Made by a program: the position numbers and the translations under genes. Positions 11,401 to 23,476 of a stretch of DNA of 64,000 bases are shown piece after piece. Where the stretch lies: contig JAPVLO010000003.1 in the NCBI GenBank assembly GCA_027257055.1, forward strand, positions 9,241,501-9,305,500, read 5' to 3'. The first letter of the stretch is position 1. The number at the start of each line of letters is the position of its first letter. The notes under the pieces are model-generated. The model was not told where the DNA came from. It ran no database searches and saw only the letters and a program-made list of their open reading frames with translations. The DNA is from Cephalopachus bancanus (lineage: Eukaryota > Chordata > Mammalia > Primates > Tarsiidae).

Positions 11401-12645
11401 TACTAATTAGTAATTAAATACAATTTGTTTGGCAGGAAAAAAATTTTCCAGCACCTCTGGTCTGTAGAAAGGAAGCACTTTCAAAAGTTGTGAAAAGAAT
11501 GGAAATGTTTGACCAGCATTGGGTGAGATGATACCCAAGTTTTCTTCTCATTCTAATGTTCTATAAGACCGAAGAGGAAATATGGATATGACAGAAAATT
11601 AACTTCATGAAACATCACCTAGAGTGGTGCATTTATATTCCAAGAGTACATAATCAAAACACAATTTCTTTGCTAAATGGTGCAAACAAGTTTAATTTTA
11701 AAAACCGATAATCAAATGAGTTTCAGTGGATATGACTATTAAAATATTTTAAAGTCAAAAATAAGAGGGCCATAGAAATGCAATTTCATGGTTGACTTTT
11801 AACACATTAATATTGTGATGGAGAATAAACACATAGAGTTCTTACATAGTACCTATCAAAACATCTGAACTACTCTATAAACATTCTCCTTATTTCCTTC
11901 TTATTCCCTATAGCAATCTGCATGTTTGGTGATCAGGATAAATACAGTCCATGTGAATTATTTAATGGCGAGAAAGAAAAAAAATAAGAGAAGGGCACGG
12001 TCTGTCTTACTTAGCTCTCTATCAACCTTTTCTAGCATAGTGCTGGCAGATGGTAAAAGTTCAGTAAACATTTGTTGGCTGGATGAAAATTCACCAAGGT
12101 GCTACTGGACCCTGGCAAAATCTCTATTCAACTGCCTTATATCCATAATGCAAGTTTATCATAATGTAACATCACCCAGTGTAATTAATCTTAAATAGCC
12201 ACGTGTGGAAGCACAATTTAATTACTGCTGAAGTGAGACTACTTTTTAAAAACTCTGTGTCCATAGAAACTGTAATCCTATCATCGTATTCCAATTTTAC
12301 TTTATCTTTTCATCAGCTCTAATAATCCCTGTCTTGCTCAAGAACTTGAATTATCTTTTGCACATATATAACAATTCAGATTCTTACCCTGATAGTCTCA
12401 GTGAAATAGAGAGGCCCAGATTTGAAGTCATGTCATGAATTAATGCTTTTTAACTGTCTTTTATCTAGAGATAAGTGAATGACTTCTGGTAACCCCGACG
12501 GATTTTAACATAGCAACAGCCCCATCCTCCAATTCATTGTGCAACAGGGAAGTGGTTTGCTGCGCAGGCCTACACAGAAAAGGCAAAAACTGTATTGTAC
12601 GTTATATGTGTGAGTCATATCCCTTGCTCTTTGCTCAAGCAGATT
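11401..12645. other. Unassigned AT-rich sequence
   Basis: About 1.2 kb without a repeat family or exon I can name. A 90-codon plus frame (11926-12198) has no recognisable domain; it is not called. Confidence 0.4.
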
Positions 12646-12649
12646 TATG

Positions 12650-13060
12650 TTTGAAACAAAAGATGGAATGCCTGGGCCAGGCACTGCTGGGGCTTCCGAG
12701 ATGAATAAGATGCAATTCCAGCAATCATATGACTAGGGGACTGTGTGAGGCGGTGGGGGAGGGCAAATGAAAAAAGAAAAGAAAACATAAAAAGTGCTCA
12801 ATAGCAGCTATGATTCAAGGCAGAATGTGGTCAGGGCACTCTGAGTTCCCACCAGAGGGGAAACTTATTTCTGGTTAGAGGATCAAGAGATTTCATGAGA
12901 GTAGCATCGTGAGGACTGGCATCCCCACTTTCTATAAGCACTTACTGAGCTCTACTGCTTGCCAGACTCTGTTCCTGGCGCCGGGGAGTCAGAGGTGAAA
13001 GTGGGACATTGTGCTCATGGGAAAGCTCTCAGTCTAGTTAGGGAAGGGAAACTTATAAAA
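12650..13060 (-). mobile_element. L2 LINE fragments, antisense
   Basis: Two antisense L2-like pieces: 'gcctgggccaggcactgctggggcttccgag' near 12670, and 'ataagcacttactgagctctactgcttgccag' to ctgttcctggcgccggggag near 12935-12990. Both resemble reversed L2 3' ends with the 'tgccaggcactgttctaggtgctggg' block. Confidence 0.55.
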
Positions 13061-13224
13061 AGAAAATTCTCAATCCACTTTGGTAAATACTCTTTTAGGA
13101 AAAAGAAAAAAAAAAGTCACCAGAGACCAGAGGATAGAACAGCTAGTTCTGCCTATAGACCCTTTGAAGACTTCACCCCCAAAAAATATAATAAAAAGGA
13201 ATTAAATAAGAGTTTGTAAGAGAA

Positions 13225-13465
13225 CTAACATTTGACAATCCACAGTGCTGCAGGCGCTGTGCTTGAGGCCTCACTGCATTGTCTCCTTGATTCTCGAAAT
13301 AGCCCCATAAGACACATTATTTTTTCCCAATTTACAAATGGGAAATTTACTATAGCTCAGAGTTTCAATAACTTGAATGTTGTCTAAAGTCATAGAGCTA
13401 GTAATTAAAGAAGCGATGGGAATTGAACTCCAGGTTCTGTCGGCTATGTCCAATTGCCCAGAAAG
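13225..13465 (-). mobile_element. MIR SINE, near full length
   Basis: Antisense MIR over about 240 bp: aacatttgacaatccacagt, 'gctgcaggcgctgtgcttgaggcctcactgca', 'atagccccataagacacatta', tttacaaatgggaaatttac, 'taaagtcatagagctagtaatt' and gggaattgaactccaggttc. Confidence 0.8.
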
Positions 13466-13604
13466 AGAAGGAAGAAGGCTAGAAGAAGAAAGGAATTTGT
13501 TCTAACAGCTTGATCACAGACAAGGAAACAGGACAGTCAAGCTCTGTTTGGGACACTACACACAATATAGATTTTCTAGCATGTAGACTGCTTAACAGTT
13601 CAGA

Positions 13605-13770
13605 ATATGCCCGTATAATTATACATATGTGTATAATTATATACATATAATTACATAACATATTATGTGCCACTATATATACCATTTTACATATATATGT
13701 ATATATGTACACACACACACGACATATTATTTTTTATGGTGTATATACAATATATAGGTATAATTATATA
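13605..13770. repeat. AT-rich palindromic low-complexity tract
   Basis: Alternating purine-pyrimidine DNA, mainly TA and CA/TG steps, with several short palindromes such as gtataattatac at about 13612. It includes a short acacacacac run near 13711. It could extrude cruciforms, but nothing shows a function. Confidence 0.7.
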
Positions 13771-13879
13771 CCAATCTTCTTGAGACTAGAAGTTTGATTG
13801 TTTCCAAGTTTTACCACTAAAAGCAGCTAATAGGTAATAGAATAGGAAATGGAGGGAAAGAGGGGGGTGATAGTTTTAG

Positions 13880-16300
13880 ATGTGGTGATAAATACAGATC
13901 TCCCTCTAAAGAGGTGGATGGGCATTTTAAGCCATTGGGTTTTTTAAATTCCAAGTGTGATAGAAAAACAGAATATTTTGAAAATATAAATAAAACATTT
14001 ACAAATAATCCCATAAACATAAATGGAGGCCTAGCCATGGATAATGTTTTATTGTATTTCCTTCCAGTTTTTTTCCTGTGTATGTAAATAAGGTAAATAA
14101 ATATATTTTTAATGTTTTCCTCTTTCAAACATATGATCATACTGTACAGGGGTTTGTATTCTATTCTTATAACTTTTAATTTTGATATAGCTTTAAATGT
14201 TTTCTACAGAATAGTTGCAAGAATAGTAAAAATAACCTCATGTTTCTTTTCTCCAATATATTCTATTCATTTGTCTTATCATTCTATCTATCTATGTGTA
14301 TGTATATTTATGCATATTATTTTGTATGAATTATTTGAGAGTAAGTTGGAGACATCAATGTGTATTTCATGAGAATAAGGGTACTCATTCTGTTATATAA
14401 CCATATTAAAACTATCAAAATCAGGAAATTTAACATTGATACAAGTCACAGTCCACAGTCTATATTCAAACTTCATCCATTTTCCCATTAATGTCCATTA
14501 TAGATTGTTTTTTCTTGGTCTAGGATCAAATATTAGAATCTCACATTACATTTGATTCTCATGTCTTTATCTCTTTTCGTGTGGAACATTTCCTCACCCT
14601 TTTTGTTTGTTTGTTTTTCTTTTTTGCATTTTTTGACCTTGACATTTTCAAAAATGCAAGCCAGTTATTTGATGTAATGTCTCTTGATTTGAATTTGTCT
14701 GACTAGATTCAGGTTTTGCCTTTTGGGCAGGAATCCCACCAAAATAATACTGTCTCCTTATCAGTGTATCACATCAGAGAAAAAGGATATTGGTTTAACA
14801 TTGATCACTTGGTTAAAGTGAAATCTGCCAGTTTTCTGCATTCTGATATAGATTTTCCCCTTTAAATTTAATAGCTGATACATGAAGAGATACGTTGAGA
14901 CTATGTACATATTCTCTTCCTCGTTAAATCTTCACCTGCTAGTTTAGCATCCATTAATGATCTTCTATCTCCATCACTCCATCTCTGTATCAATTGGCAT
15001 CCTACTGACAGAACTTTCCTCATTTCTCATTTTGTATCTATCTACTCATGCATTCATTTATTGACATCAGTATGGCCCAGCAGGTTTTAAATTTATTTAA
15101 TGGCTTATACTTCATTACTACCATTATTTGTTTTGATGCACAAATTATCCTATATTTGGCCAGCAGTCTTTGAGTTGTCGTCTGTGTCTTTTTGGTATGT
15201 TCTTTTTTTCTTTAAGAAATTTCTTACTTTCTGTTATAAGATGATATAAATTCATCTTGTGCTTCCCTGACCCAGCCCTGGAATCAGTTATTTCTCCAAT
15301 GAGCCTTGTTTCCTAATATCGGACAATGGTATTTATTTATTCATTCATTCCTTCACTCATTCATTAGAGTTGGGTGTATCATTCTGTTGCCCAGGCTGGA
15401 GTGTGGTGGCATGATCATAGCTCACTGTAGCCTTGATCTCCTGGGCTCAAGTGATCCTCCTACCTCTGCTTTCTGTTGGGGCTATAGGTGTGTGCCACCA
15501 CTCCTGGCTAATTTTTTAGTTTTTGTAGAGATGGGGTCTTACTAGGTTGCCCAGGCTGGTCTCAAACTCCCAACCTCAAGTGATCCTCATGCCTCAGCCT
15601 CCCAAAGCCACTAGGATGATAGGAGTGAGCTACCATGCCCAGTGACATAGTATTTAGAAACCAAGTTGTGCGTATTAGGTATGCTCATCACTACTACTTA
15701 GTCATTTCTTCTAGACCTTCTCAGCACACAGATCTAGGGAATATCTATATCTGTTTATACATGTATCATCATTTCTATGTATTTATACTGTTCCACATTC
15801 AATATATAATATAATATATTAAATATATATATTTTTTTAATGTGAATTTAAACTGATATCCTCAGGTCCAATCCAACACTTCAGAGTACCCTCTAGACTT
15901 CACATTTGTAACACCCTTCCTCCACAGTGAAAAAGTTATCCTCATTTTATCTACTCATTTGTTTACGTCTAAAATACAAAGAAAGTAGTTTCAGAACTGC
16001 TAACTTACATCACTACAAAACATAAATATATATTGACTAAAGTTCAACATTTGTTTATTGTTCTTTTTTAGACATGTTCAGTGTATGACATACAGACAGC
16101 AAAATGCATAAATCTTACATGTATAATGTGATCAGTTCTGAAAACTCCTATATTCTATTTTCAACTCAATGTGAGCAATTTCTCATGTCATAAAATCAAC
16201 ATTTTTAGCTGATTATTATACCCTAGTATAGATTTATTTTAATTGATTTTGTCATTCCTTATAATATTATAATTAGTTTTTAATATTTTCTGCTAAAAGC
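13880..16300 (-). mobile_element. L1M-type LINE sequence, probably antisense
   Basis: Long AT-rich stretch with phrases that recur in mammalian L1M copies: 'atcaaatattagaatctcacattacatttg' then ctcatgtctttatctctttt, 'gacattttcaaaaatgcaagccagtta', ttgatcacttggttaaagtg, 'catcagtatggcccagcagg', and accctggaatcag-like text (cagccctggaatcagttatt) at about 15270. The match resumes after the Alu at 15650 with 'tatttagaaaccaagttgtgcg'. Orientation and subfamily are my best reading; the outer limits are approximate. Confidence 0.55.
15367..15648 (-). mobile_element. AluJ-like SINE
   Basis: Reverse dimer without the derived set: 'gttgcccaggctggagtgtggtggcatgatca' then tagctcactgtagccttgat, ttttgtagagatggggtctt and 'aaagccactaggatgataggagtgagc'. 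It splits L1M text: the sequence ends '...ggacaatggtattt' and resumes 'agtatttagaaacc' on the far side. Confidence 0.9.
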
Positions 16301-16451
16301 AGTCTTAAACAAATATTAACACGATTTTAAAAAGAATGTAATATCACTATGTAAGCTATAGTTTTGCTGCCATTCCTTTACTAAAAGAGATATCCTGTTG
16401 AATGAATTAATACAACTTTCAAAATTTAAAGATATTCCTAATTAAATGGGT

Positions 16452-17158
16452 TCTGGTCCAGTGTATTATTTTCCTAGGACCACTATAACAAATTACCACA
16501 AATTTGGTGGCTTAAAACAGTAGAAATGTATTCTGTCACAGTTTAGACGTTCAGAAGTCTGAAGTCAAGGTGTAGGCAAGGTTTATTCCTTTTGGAGAAG
16601 GCTTCAAAGGAGAAACTACAACATGCCTCTCTCCTGGCATCTGGCAGTTGCTGGCAATGCTTGACGGTTCTTGGTTTGTAGCTGCATCACTCCAGTCTTT
16701 GACTCTATCATCACATGGCCTTCTTCTCTGTGTGTCTTCACTTATGAGGACACTGAGTCATTAGATTCAGGGCTCACCCTAATTCAGTATGACCTCATTT
16801 TAACTAATTACATCTGTAGAAACCAAAAATGTTACAGACTGAGGTTACTTAACCTATTACTAAGCAAATGGCTCATGGCTCCTGCCTCCATCTTGAAAGC
16901 CCATCATGCCAACCTCCATTTCCATCATCACATCTTCTGTCTCTGACTTAGATCTTCATGCTTCCCTCTTTTAAAGACCCTTGTGATTTCCTTGAGTTCC
17001 CTCAGATAATCCAGAATAATCTTTCCATGTCAATATTCTTAATTTAGTTACATCTGCAAAGTCCCTTTTGCCATGTAAGTCTACACACTCGCCGGTGCTG
17101 GAGATTGCTACGTGGCCATCTTTGGAGGTCATTATTTTGCCCACCACACATGGAACTT
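16452..17158 (-). mobile_element. MaLR (MLT1-type) LTR sequence, probably two pieces
   Basis: From 16452: 'gtgtattattttcctaggaccactataacaaattacc' with gtggcttaaaacagtagaaa, 'tcacatggccttcttctctgtgtg' and 'attcagtatgacctcattttaac', the reverse of an MLT1-type LTR. From about 16850 a second similar end follows: 'cccttgtgatttcctt', cagataatccagaataatct, 'tctgcaaagtcccttttgccatg' and a 'cattattttgcccaccacaca' terminus. This looks like two related LTRs or a hybrid. Only noncoding LTR sequence is seen. Confidence 0.65.
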
Positions 17159-17495
17159 AGAACCAGCCCTCATGTCCGACACCAACTCACTTTGCCCCCT
17201 TACCATAAACTCTTCCTCTGCAGCCCAACACTCACCCCACCATCTCACCTTTAGTCCATCTAATTCTCTATCTGTCGCCATCCCCAGTTTATCAAAAATA
17301 TTTTGTCAAATACAAAAAGGAAACAGCACAGTATCCAGTATCCTAGTCAAATCTTTCCAAATTGTATTAAGATCCTTTTCAAGTGTGTCTTGATTCAGTG
17401 GTGTTCTCAGATGGAATGGATGAGAATTCTTGGCTCTCTCAAACAATACAGCATTAATAACTTTTGTTGGACACTTTTCAATTTACAAATTTACA
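17159..17495. other. Unassigned sequence
   Basis: No recognised repeat or exon between the MaLR LTR and a short MIR. Frames at 17112-17393 and 17303-17500 overlap in different phases and have no domain. Confidence 0.35.
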
Positions 17496-17598
17496 GTTGA
17501 AACCTAATTAGTATGTAGGGCAAGAGTTTTAGTCCCACTTTATAGTTAAGGAAACTGAAGCTCTGATCAAGATTATATTGTTAGCAGTCCATTTTGTT
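17496..17598 (-). mobile_element. MIR SINE fragment
   Basis: Antisense MIR: cccactttatagttaaggaa, then 'actgaagctctgatcaagattatattgttagcag'. It stops near a 5'-truncated Alu insertion. Confidence 0.6.
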
Positions 17599-17610
17599 AA
17601 AAGATAATGA

Positions 17611-17845
17611 TGGATTGCCTGAGCCCACGGGTTCGAGACCCGCCTGGGCAACTTGGCGAGACCTCATCTCTACAATAAATAAAAAAATCAACCAGGCATG
17701 GTAACGCGTGCCTGTAATTCCGGCTACTCGGAAGGCTGAGGCGGAAGGATCGCCGGAGCCCAGTGGGTCGAGGCTGCTGTGGCCAGGAGTGGCCACTGCA
17801 CTCCAGTCTGGGCAACAGAGTGAGACTCCAACTCAAAAAAAAAAA
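17611..17845 (+). mobile_element. 5'-truncated derived Alu with 12-bp target duplication
   Basis: The element starts in the left arm at tggattgcctgagcccacgg, missing about 50 bp, and ends with the derived right arm ('gcccagtgggtcgaggctgctgtggccagg' then gagactccaactc) and poly(A). The perfect duplication aaaagataatga at 17599-17610 and 17846-17857 shows it was inserted already truncated, not trimmed later. Confidence 0.95.
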
Positions 17846-18149
17846 AAAAGATAATGAAGCCAAAGGAAAAAAATAAAATCATCAAAAAAGTGTCAAATTA
17901 TGAAATTTTAAAATATAAACATTATTTATTGTATATAAATTATGAATGATAACATAATATACATCTTGAATGTACTTGTATTTGCATTGTACATGTAACA
18001 CAGGACAACCTTAAGACAATTGAGAGATTGGGGAAACATGACCTCAAGGTCCACCTGCTGCCCCCAATTTGTCCTTCTTCCTTCTCCTGCTACCCCAACC
18101 CTTTTAGCCCTCACATCTTGCCCTAATCTTGCCCTTTGACTGCTAAGAA

Positions 18150-18475
18150 TCTGTCTAGCACAGCTCTGTCAAATAGAAATATTATGTGAGTCCCATACAT
18201 AGTTTCAATTTTCCACATTTTAAAAAGTGAAAAGAAACAAGTAAAATCTAATGATATATTTCATTTAACCCACCATATCAAATATTTTATCAATTTGATG
18301 TGTAATCAATTAAAAATTATTAATTAAATATTTTCATTCTCTTCATTGTAAGTCTTTATTCAAAACCCAATGTATATTTTTGTATTTACAGCACACGTCA
18401 ATTTGAACTAGCCACATTTCAAATGTAGCCTCATGTGACTAATAGCTTACCATATTGATGATCGCAATTCAAGGA
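18150..18475 (+). mobile_element. Nonautonomous DNA transposon relic (hAT-like)
   Basis: It begins 'cacagctctgtcaaatagaaatattatgtgag' and ends 'actagccacatttcaaatg' to ttaccatattgatgatcgca. The ends are degraded inverted repeats of the 'gctgtccaata' type (start ctgtcaaata; end, reversed, 'gatcatcaatatggtaa'). The AT-rich middle 'aaaaagtgaaaagaaacaagtaaaatc' fits a common mammalian MER family; the name was not recalled with confidence. Confidence 0.6.
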
Positions 18476-18824
18476 CCCCCTAAATATTCCAGTTGTACCT
18501 CCTTTCTCTGCTTTAATCTATTACTCTCATCTTCCCAGTTAAAACTCTAGTTCTCTCTTATCCTAAGATACCTGTTAGTGGGTGGCTGTAACAAAAGTGT
18601 TTGTTTATTTAATAAATGTCTGAGTGTTTATACACTTTTTGGACAAAAGATTGTGTGTTCTTCTCCATTTAGTTTCTCTCTCTCACGGCCAAGCAAGTTC
18701 CCTGAATGTTTGGATATACAATCTACAGAATGGGTAAAGATGTATAGCTAAGAAACTGAGAAAGAAATTAACCAAACATCAAGTTGATTTACGCAAAAGA
18801 AGGGATATAGTAGAAAAAGGAACA

Positions 18825-19110
18825 TAGAAATAAATGAACCTTGAAGACGTTATGCTAAGTGTAATAAGCCAGTCACAGAAGGACAAATACTGCATGGTTC
18901 CACATCTATGAGGCATCTAAAATGGACTTGCAGAAGCAGAAAGTGGAATGGAGTTTGCCAGGGGGGAGGAGAAATGGGGAATTGATGTTCAATGGAAAGA
19001 AAGTTTCAATAATGCAAGATGAAAAAGTTCCAGAGATCTGCTGGGCCTATAGTTAACAATAATGTACTGACACCTAAAAATTTAAGAGGGTAGATGTCAA
19101 GTTATGAAGA
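18825..19110 (+). mobile_element. L1M LINE 3' portion
   Basis: Sense L1MA/MB-like: 'tgaaccttgaagacgttatgctaagtgtaataag', 'cacagaaggacaaatactgcatgg', then agaagcagaaagtggaatgg, 'ttgccaggggggaggagaaatgggg', 'aatgcaagatgaaaaagttccagagatct'. Confidence 0.8.
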
Positions 19111-19439
19111 GTTTTGTTTTTTATTTTAACACAAATTTTGAAGAGAAGTAGGAAAATAAAATGGGTCTAAGACTGAAAAAGGGGGTTGAGAATTTGGCAT
19201 GTGAGAAATTCCAGAACAAACTTAAGGTACAGTGAATTGGAGGAGGAAGGGGTTTTTGAGACCCTCAGACCTGGACTGAGAATTGAATCTCCTTCGATAC
19301 TTCATAAAAGCCTTGAATAAGAAAATAGAATTCGTTTTTAATAACTTTGAGGGAACTCTTGTTTCTTCTTTAAATGTGACTGGATAGAATGGGCTGCATG
19401 AACTTCAAGGATTTGTTAGGGTTGCATATTATATATCCT

Positions 19440-19700
19440 ATCTGCAATTAGCATAGTATAGTGGGGAGGGGGCAAGTGCAGACTCCAAGTCAAGTTAAAC
19501 AAGCTACAAGTTCCTGTGCCTCTTAACTAGCTCTGTGATCTTGAGCAAGTACTTGGGACTCTGTTTCTTCAACTATATCACCTGGTTGTCATAATACCTA
19601 CTGCATAAGGCTGTTTGGAGTACTTAATATGAGTGAAATTATATACATGATAGCACCTCTGTAGAGTCTGACACATAGAGTTTCCTTTTATAATGAACCC
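19440..19700 (+). mobile_element. MIR SINE, near full length
   Basis: Sense MIR: gcatagtatagtggggaggg, then 'cttaactagctctgtgatcttgagcaag', a 'tctgtttcttcaactatatc' block, 'cctactgcataaggctgtttgg' and a 'gtctgacacatag' end. Confidence 0.8.
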
Positions 19701-19889
19701 AAATCAGGGAACCTGTTAGAATTGCAAGATTGCAAACTTCAGAGATCATTCTACTGCTTAAGGAAAAGAACTCTATTAACTGCTTTAAAAAATTGGAAGC
19801 AAGAAATGGCTCTAACACCCTAAGTTTCACAATCTCACCATGCAGTTCAAACCCTTAAATCTATGTAAGTTTAAAAGTTTCTCTGTGCA

Positions 19890-20605
19890 AATTAAAATTC
19901 TGATAAGTTACTATTTATTCACCTATTAAATTGGCAAAGATTGAAAAACCTAATAACACATTGTAGCCAAGAGTGTGAAAAAATATTCACCTTCATACAT
20001 TGCTGAAGGCAGTGCAAAACAGCACAACCTCTGTGTTGGGTAATTTGACAAGATCTATCAAAATTTTAAATGTACATATCCTTTGCCAGCAAGTTTTTTT
20101 CTAGTAATTTAACTTACAGACATGCTCCCACATGTTGAAACGATGCATGTAAAAGGATATTTACTGAAGCATTGTTTGTAATACCCAAAACTTATAAACA
20201 ACATATATGCCAATCAAAATAAAAGTGGTCAAGTAATATACGACATGTACAGAAAATGAATTCTATGCAACATTTAACAAGAAAAAAGCAGCTCTATGTA
20301 TACTGAGGTAGAAAGAACTCCAAAACATATTGCTTAAAGAAAAATCACGTTGCTGTATATGAATACGAGGCTATCATTTGTTGAGAGAGGGGAGGCAGGG
20401 AATACCTATTATGTGTTTGAAAGTGCACAGGTAATCTCTGAAAGGATACAGTAGAAACAACTAAGTTTCCTCTTTGGAGAGGAAAGCTTGGAAGGTAAGA
20501 GACCAGGGTAGGGTGTGGGAAACTTACCTTACTTTTCACTCATTGTATCTATCAAATTTTGTACCCTGTGCATAATTTGCCTATTAAAAAAATTAGGATA
20601 GCCTT
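19890..20605 (+). mobile_element. L1M LINE 3' portion
   Basis: Sense L1: 'cctattaaattggcaaagattgaaaaacc', 'catacattgctgaaggcagtgcaaaac', 'tgaagcattgtttgtaatacc', 'tctatgcaacatttaacaag' and a 3' UTR-like 'ttttgtaccctgtgcataatttgc'. The minus frame 20345-20539 is antisense to this. Confidence 0.7.
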
Positions 20606-20627
20606 TTTTTTAAAAAAGCAAACACAG

Positions 20628-20917
20628 CGGGGCTCGGTGGCTCAACCTGTAATCCCAGCACTTTGGGAGGCCGAGGCGAGTGGATTGCCTGCGCCTGAGG
20701 GTTCGAGTCCAGCCCAGGCAACTTGGTGAGACCTCATCTCTAGAATAAATCAGAAATTAGCTGGGCATGATAGCGCATGCCTGTAGTTCTAGCTACTTGG
20801 AAGGTTGAGGTGGAAGGGTTGCTGGAGCCCAGCAGGTCAACGCTGGGGTGGCTGTGAGTGTGCCACTGCACTCCAGCCTGGACATCGGAGTGAGACTCCA
20901 ACTCAAAAAAAAACAAA
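20628..20917 (+). mobile_element. Intermediate derived Alu
   Basis: Sense dimer: cggggctcggtggctcaacc, 'cgagtggattgcctgcgcctgagg', 'tctagaataaatcagaaattagc', and an intermediate right arm 'gcaggtcaacgctggggtggctgtgagtgtgcc' with gagactccaactc. An approximate duplication aaacacag lies at 20620-20627 and 20920-20927. It is a sister of the copy at 43791, sharing 'gctggggtggctgtgag'. Confidence 0.93.
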
Positions 20918-21269
20918 GGAAACACAGTGTATGTAGAACAACACATAATTTTGAGTCAGAGGGTAGGGTTCAAGATGCTGTTCACTGCCTGAATGATCTC
21001 AACCAAGTGCCTTTCCCTCTCCAAGTCTGTGTTTTGGGGAAAATACAGGGATAATATAATGTTGTTGGGTGGATACTTGAAATCTTGAATATGAGATTGC
21101 TTAGAAGTAATAAAATGTTTCCAAGTGTCTGTCTTAAGCATAAATCTTTGGAAAACCCAGCTTTACCCACATCAAGGCGTTACATGGATTGGGACCTGAG
21201 TCTCCCATCTTAGGTTGCTGTCACAAAGGATTTTGAAAGTTTAAAAGCAAAACATAGGATATTGCAGTG

Positions 21270-21395
21270 GTTCCAAACCTTTCTACATATTAAAGTCATA
21301 TGGGGAGCTGCCCACCCTTTCAGATGAACGAGTCTGCATTATGGCTGCTCCTTTAGGTGATCTGAATGAGCATCTAGGTTTTGGGATCTTTAATA
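21270..21395 (+). mobile_element. MER5A-like hAT relic
   Basis: Starts 'gcagtggttccaaacctttctacatattaaagtca' with tatggggagct, and ends 'ggtgatctgaatgagcatctaggttttggg', matching the overall plan of MER5A (cagtggttctcaacc...). The copy is degraded. Confidence 0.55.
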
Positions 21396-21427
21396 CAGTG
21401 GGTGAAGCCTTACATAATTAGTCATAG

Positions 21428-21600
21428 AATGTAGCTTCATACTCAGTTCTTGCCCAGGCTGTGTGACCTAAGACAAGTTAATTTAGCTTTCTGTATTTTA
21501 GTGTCCTCATCAGTGTAAGTTGCAGGTTAAATGCACATATCTCTTTACCAGCTATAGTCTCTGAAGAGCCTTATGGTTTGAATATCCTGAGATCTTCTTT
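21428..21600 (+). mobile_element. MIR SINE fragment
   Basis: Sense MIR: cttgcccaggctgtgtgacc, 'taagacaagttaatttagctttctg', tgtcctcatcagtgtaagtt. The 3' limit is approximate. Confidence 0.6.
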
Positions 21601-21964
21601 CCTGTCAGTTAGTGCCACACTCAAAGAAGCCCATGTTCAGAATACTTAGGGAACCTAACAGGGACAGAGACAATATGCTGGTGGTATAAGTAGGAATGCT
21701 CCCTAAGATTTAGCCCTGACAACAAGGACAGTATCAGGGATTTATAAATGAAGCTTTGACACATAGAAGCGGCAGTTATTCACCATTTTTAGTAATAGAT
21801 GGAATTTTGCATATCAGTTCACCTGTACCTGAGTCTGTCTAGAATTCTTAACAGCTGGGCAATCTTATTAAGTGCCAAGGATCAATGTTCCCTACCTATT
21901 CTTGGTTAACGATCTAGTCTTTAAACTCTGACTCTGGAATAGAACTGGTTAAGGATACAATGCC

Positions 21965-22090
21965 ATTGGTTGACTCATTCATTTATTTAATATTTAACAT
22001 CCAAATATTTATTGAGCACATGTAAGCTATCTGTGTCCGTGTCTGCAAATAATTATAGATGTGAATAACATTTCCTACTTATCAAGAAGT
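21965..22090 (-). mobile_element. L2 LINE 3' end, antisense
   Basis: 'gactcattcatttatttaatatttaacatcc' followed by aaatatttattgagcacatg, the reverse of the L2 terminus (…ctcaataaatatttgttgaatgaatga). Confidence 0.6.
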
Positions 22091-23177
22091 AAAATAAAGC
22101 TGATCTTTATTTGGCCATGGGTCCTCCTCAAGAGAACCATTTTGGGCCTATAAAAAACCATATTGGCAGGGAGGGAGTATTAAAGAGAAGCCTGCAGCTT
22201 CTACAACTGAAACCAGGGGCTCGATGTTGCTGAGCCTCTGTCTTTCCTCCTCTCAGCTCTGCTTCTCTCTGCAGTTGGCCTCATTCTCTCCTACAGTAGA
22301 CAGTTTCTCCACAATGACTTCAAGCAGCTGGCGCTTATATAATCCCCACAGCGTGCACCTCAGTGTAAGAGTTTTCCATCTATTCTGATACCTCCCAGAG
22401 AAAGCTCCAGTCTGGGACATGTGCCTGCCTCTGAAGTAATCATGGTGGCCAAGGAGATGAAATAGTTTAATTGGTCAGGCTTGGGGCTGGGGTGAGCTAA
22501 GTCCCACCCAAACAATGTGGAAAGGAGTAACATGAAAGCTGTATACCTTTAATGGGCTGGATGAGGGAAAGGAGGAATAGCAGTTTTCATAAGGAGAGAG
22601 CAACCAGGCTGAGTCCTGGGGGTGGGGAATTAAAAGGAGCAACCCAGAGCTTACAAATGGATCTCGGGGCTGAATGAGGAGATCGTTGCGGTTCCAAGGC
22701 AGCTTTTAGCACCACGTACTTTAAATTCCGCAGACAGCCTTCCTGGACATCTAAATGGGGCCAAGAGCAATGGCGTAAACTATGATGGGCATCAAAGGAA
22801 AGAACCAAGCAGTCTTTCTCAAAATTGGCTGATGCATTCTCCTCTTTTGCTTCAGACCCTGAGTCCTAACAACTAATTGTCATCACCTAAACCATTAATT
22901 GCTTCTCAGATTTTTTCTTTGTCCAACACATCTGGGAGAAATGGTACATCTCTAAATGTAAAATGGCTATCACTGTATCAGTGATTTGGGAGGCAGAAGA
23001 TGGTGGGATTTTCAGAGAAAAAAAAAGGCATTCCCCAGCCTTCCTTGCCAGAGAAAGTAAGGATGCTAAGGAGAAAGAAAGGAGGATTAAACCTTTTTAA
23101 AAGCCCCCTGATAATTCTACCATACCTAGTTAGGAAGGCATCTCTCCCTCTCCCTATGTTGCCATGAAGAACCAATA
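22091..23177. other. Unassigned sequence
   Basis: About 1.1 kb with no repeat or gene recognised. The GC-richer part at 22140-22450 contains a 'tctttcctcctctcagctctgcttctctctgcag' pyrimidine stretch, which looks like a splice acceptor, but no convincing frame or donor goes with it. Confidence 0.35.
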
Positions 23178-23476
23178 ATGTTTTTGTTTTTTGGGTTTTT
23201 TTGAGTTGGAGTCTCACTCTGTCACCCAGACTGGAGTGCAGTGGCCGCTCCCGGCCACCGCAGTCTCGATCTGCTGGGCTCCGGCGATCCTTCCGCCTCA
23301 GCCTTCCAAGGAGCTGGAATTACAGGCATGCGCAACCACGCCCGGCTGATTTTTTTGATTTATTGTAGAGATGAGGTCTCGCTGCCCAGGTGTGTCTCGA
23401 ACCCACGGGCTCAGGCAATCCACTCACCTCAGCCTCCCAAAGGCGCGGGATTACAGGCTGAGCCACCAAGCCCGGC
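23178..23476 (-). mobile_element. Derived lineage-specific Alu
   Basis: Full-length reverse copy of the youngest set: gagttggagtctcactctgt, 'gcagtggccgctcccggccaccgcagtctcga', tttttttgatttattgtaga, 'gcgcgggattacaggctgagcc'. The duplication agaaccaata lies at 23168-23177 and 23477-23486. About 7 bases of the left arm are missing ('gaggtctcgctgcccaggtg'). Confidence 0.95.

Noticed and set aside
22230..22280. Possible splice acceptor with pyrimidine tract
   Set aside because: No open frame or donor downstream supports an exon.
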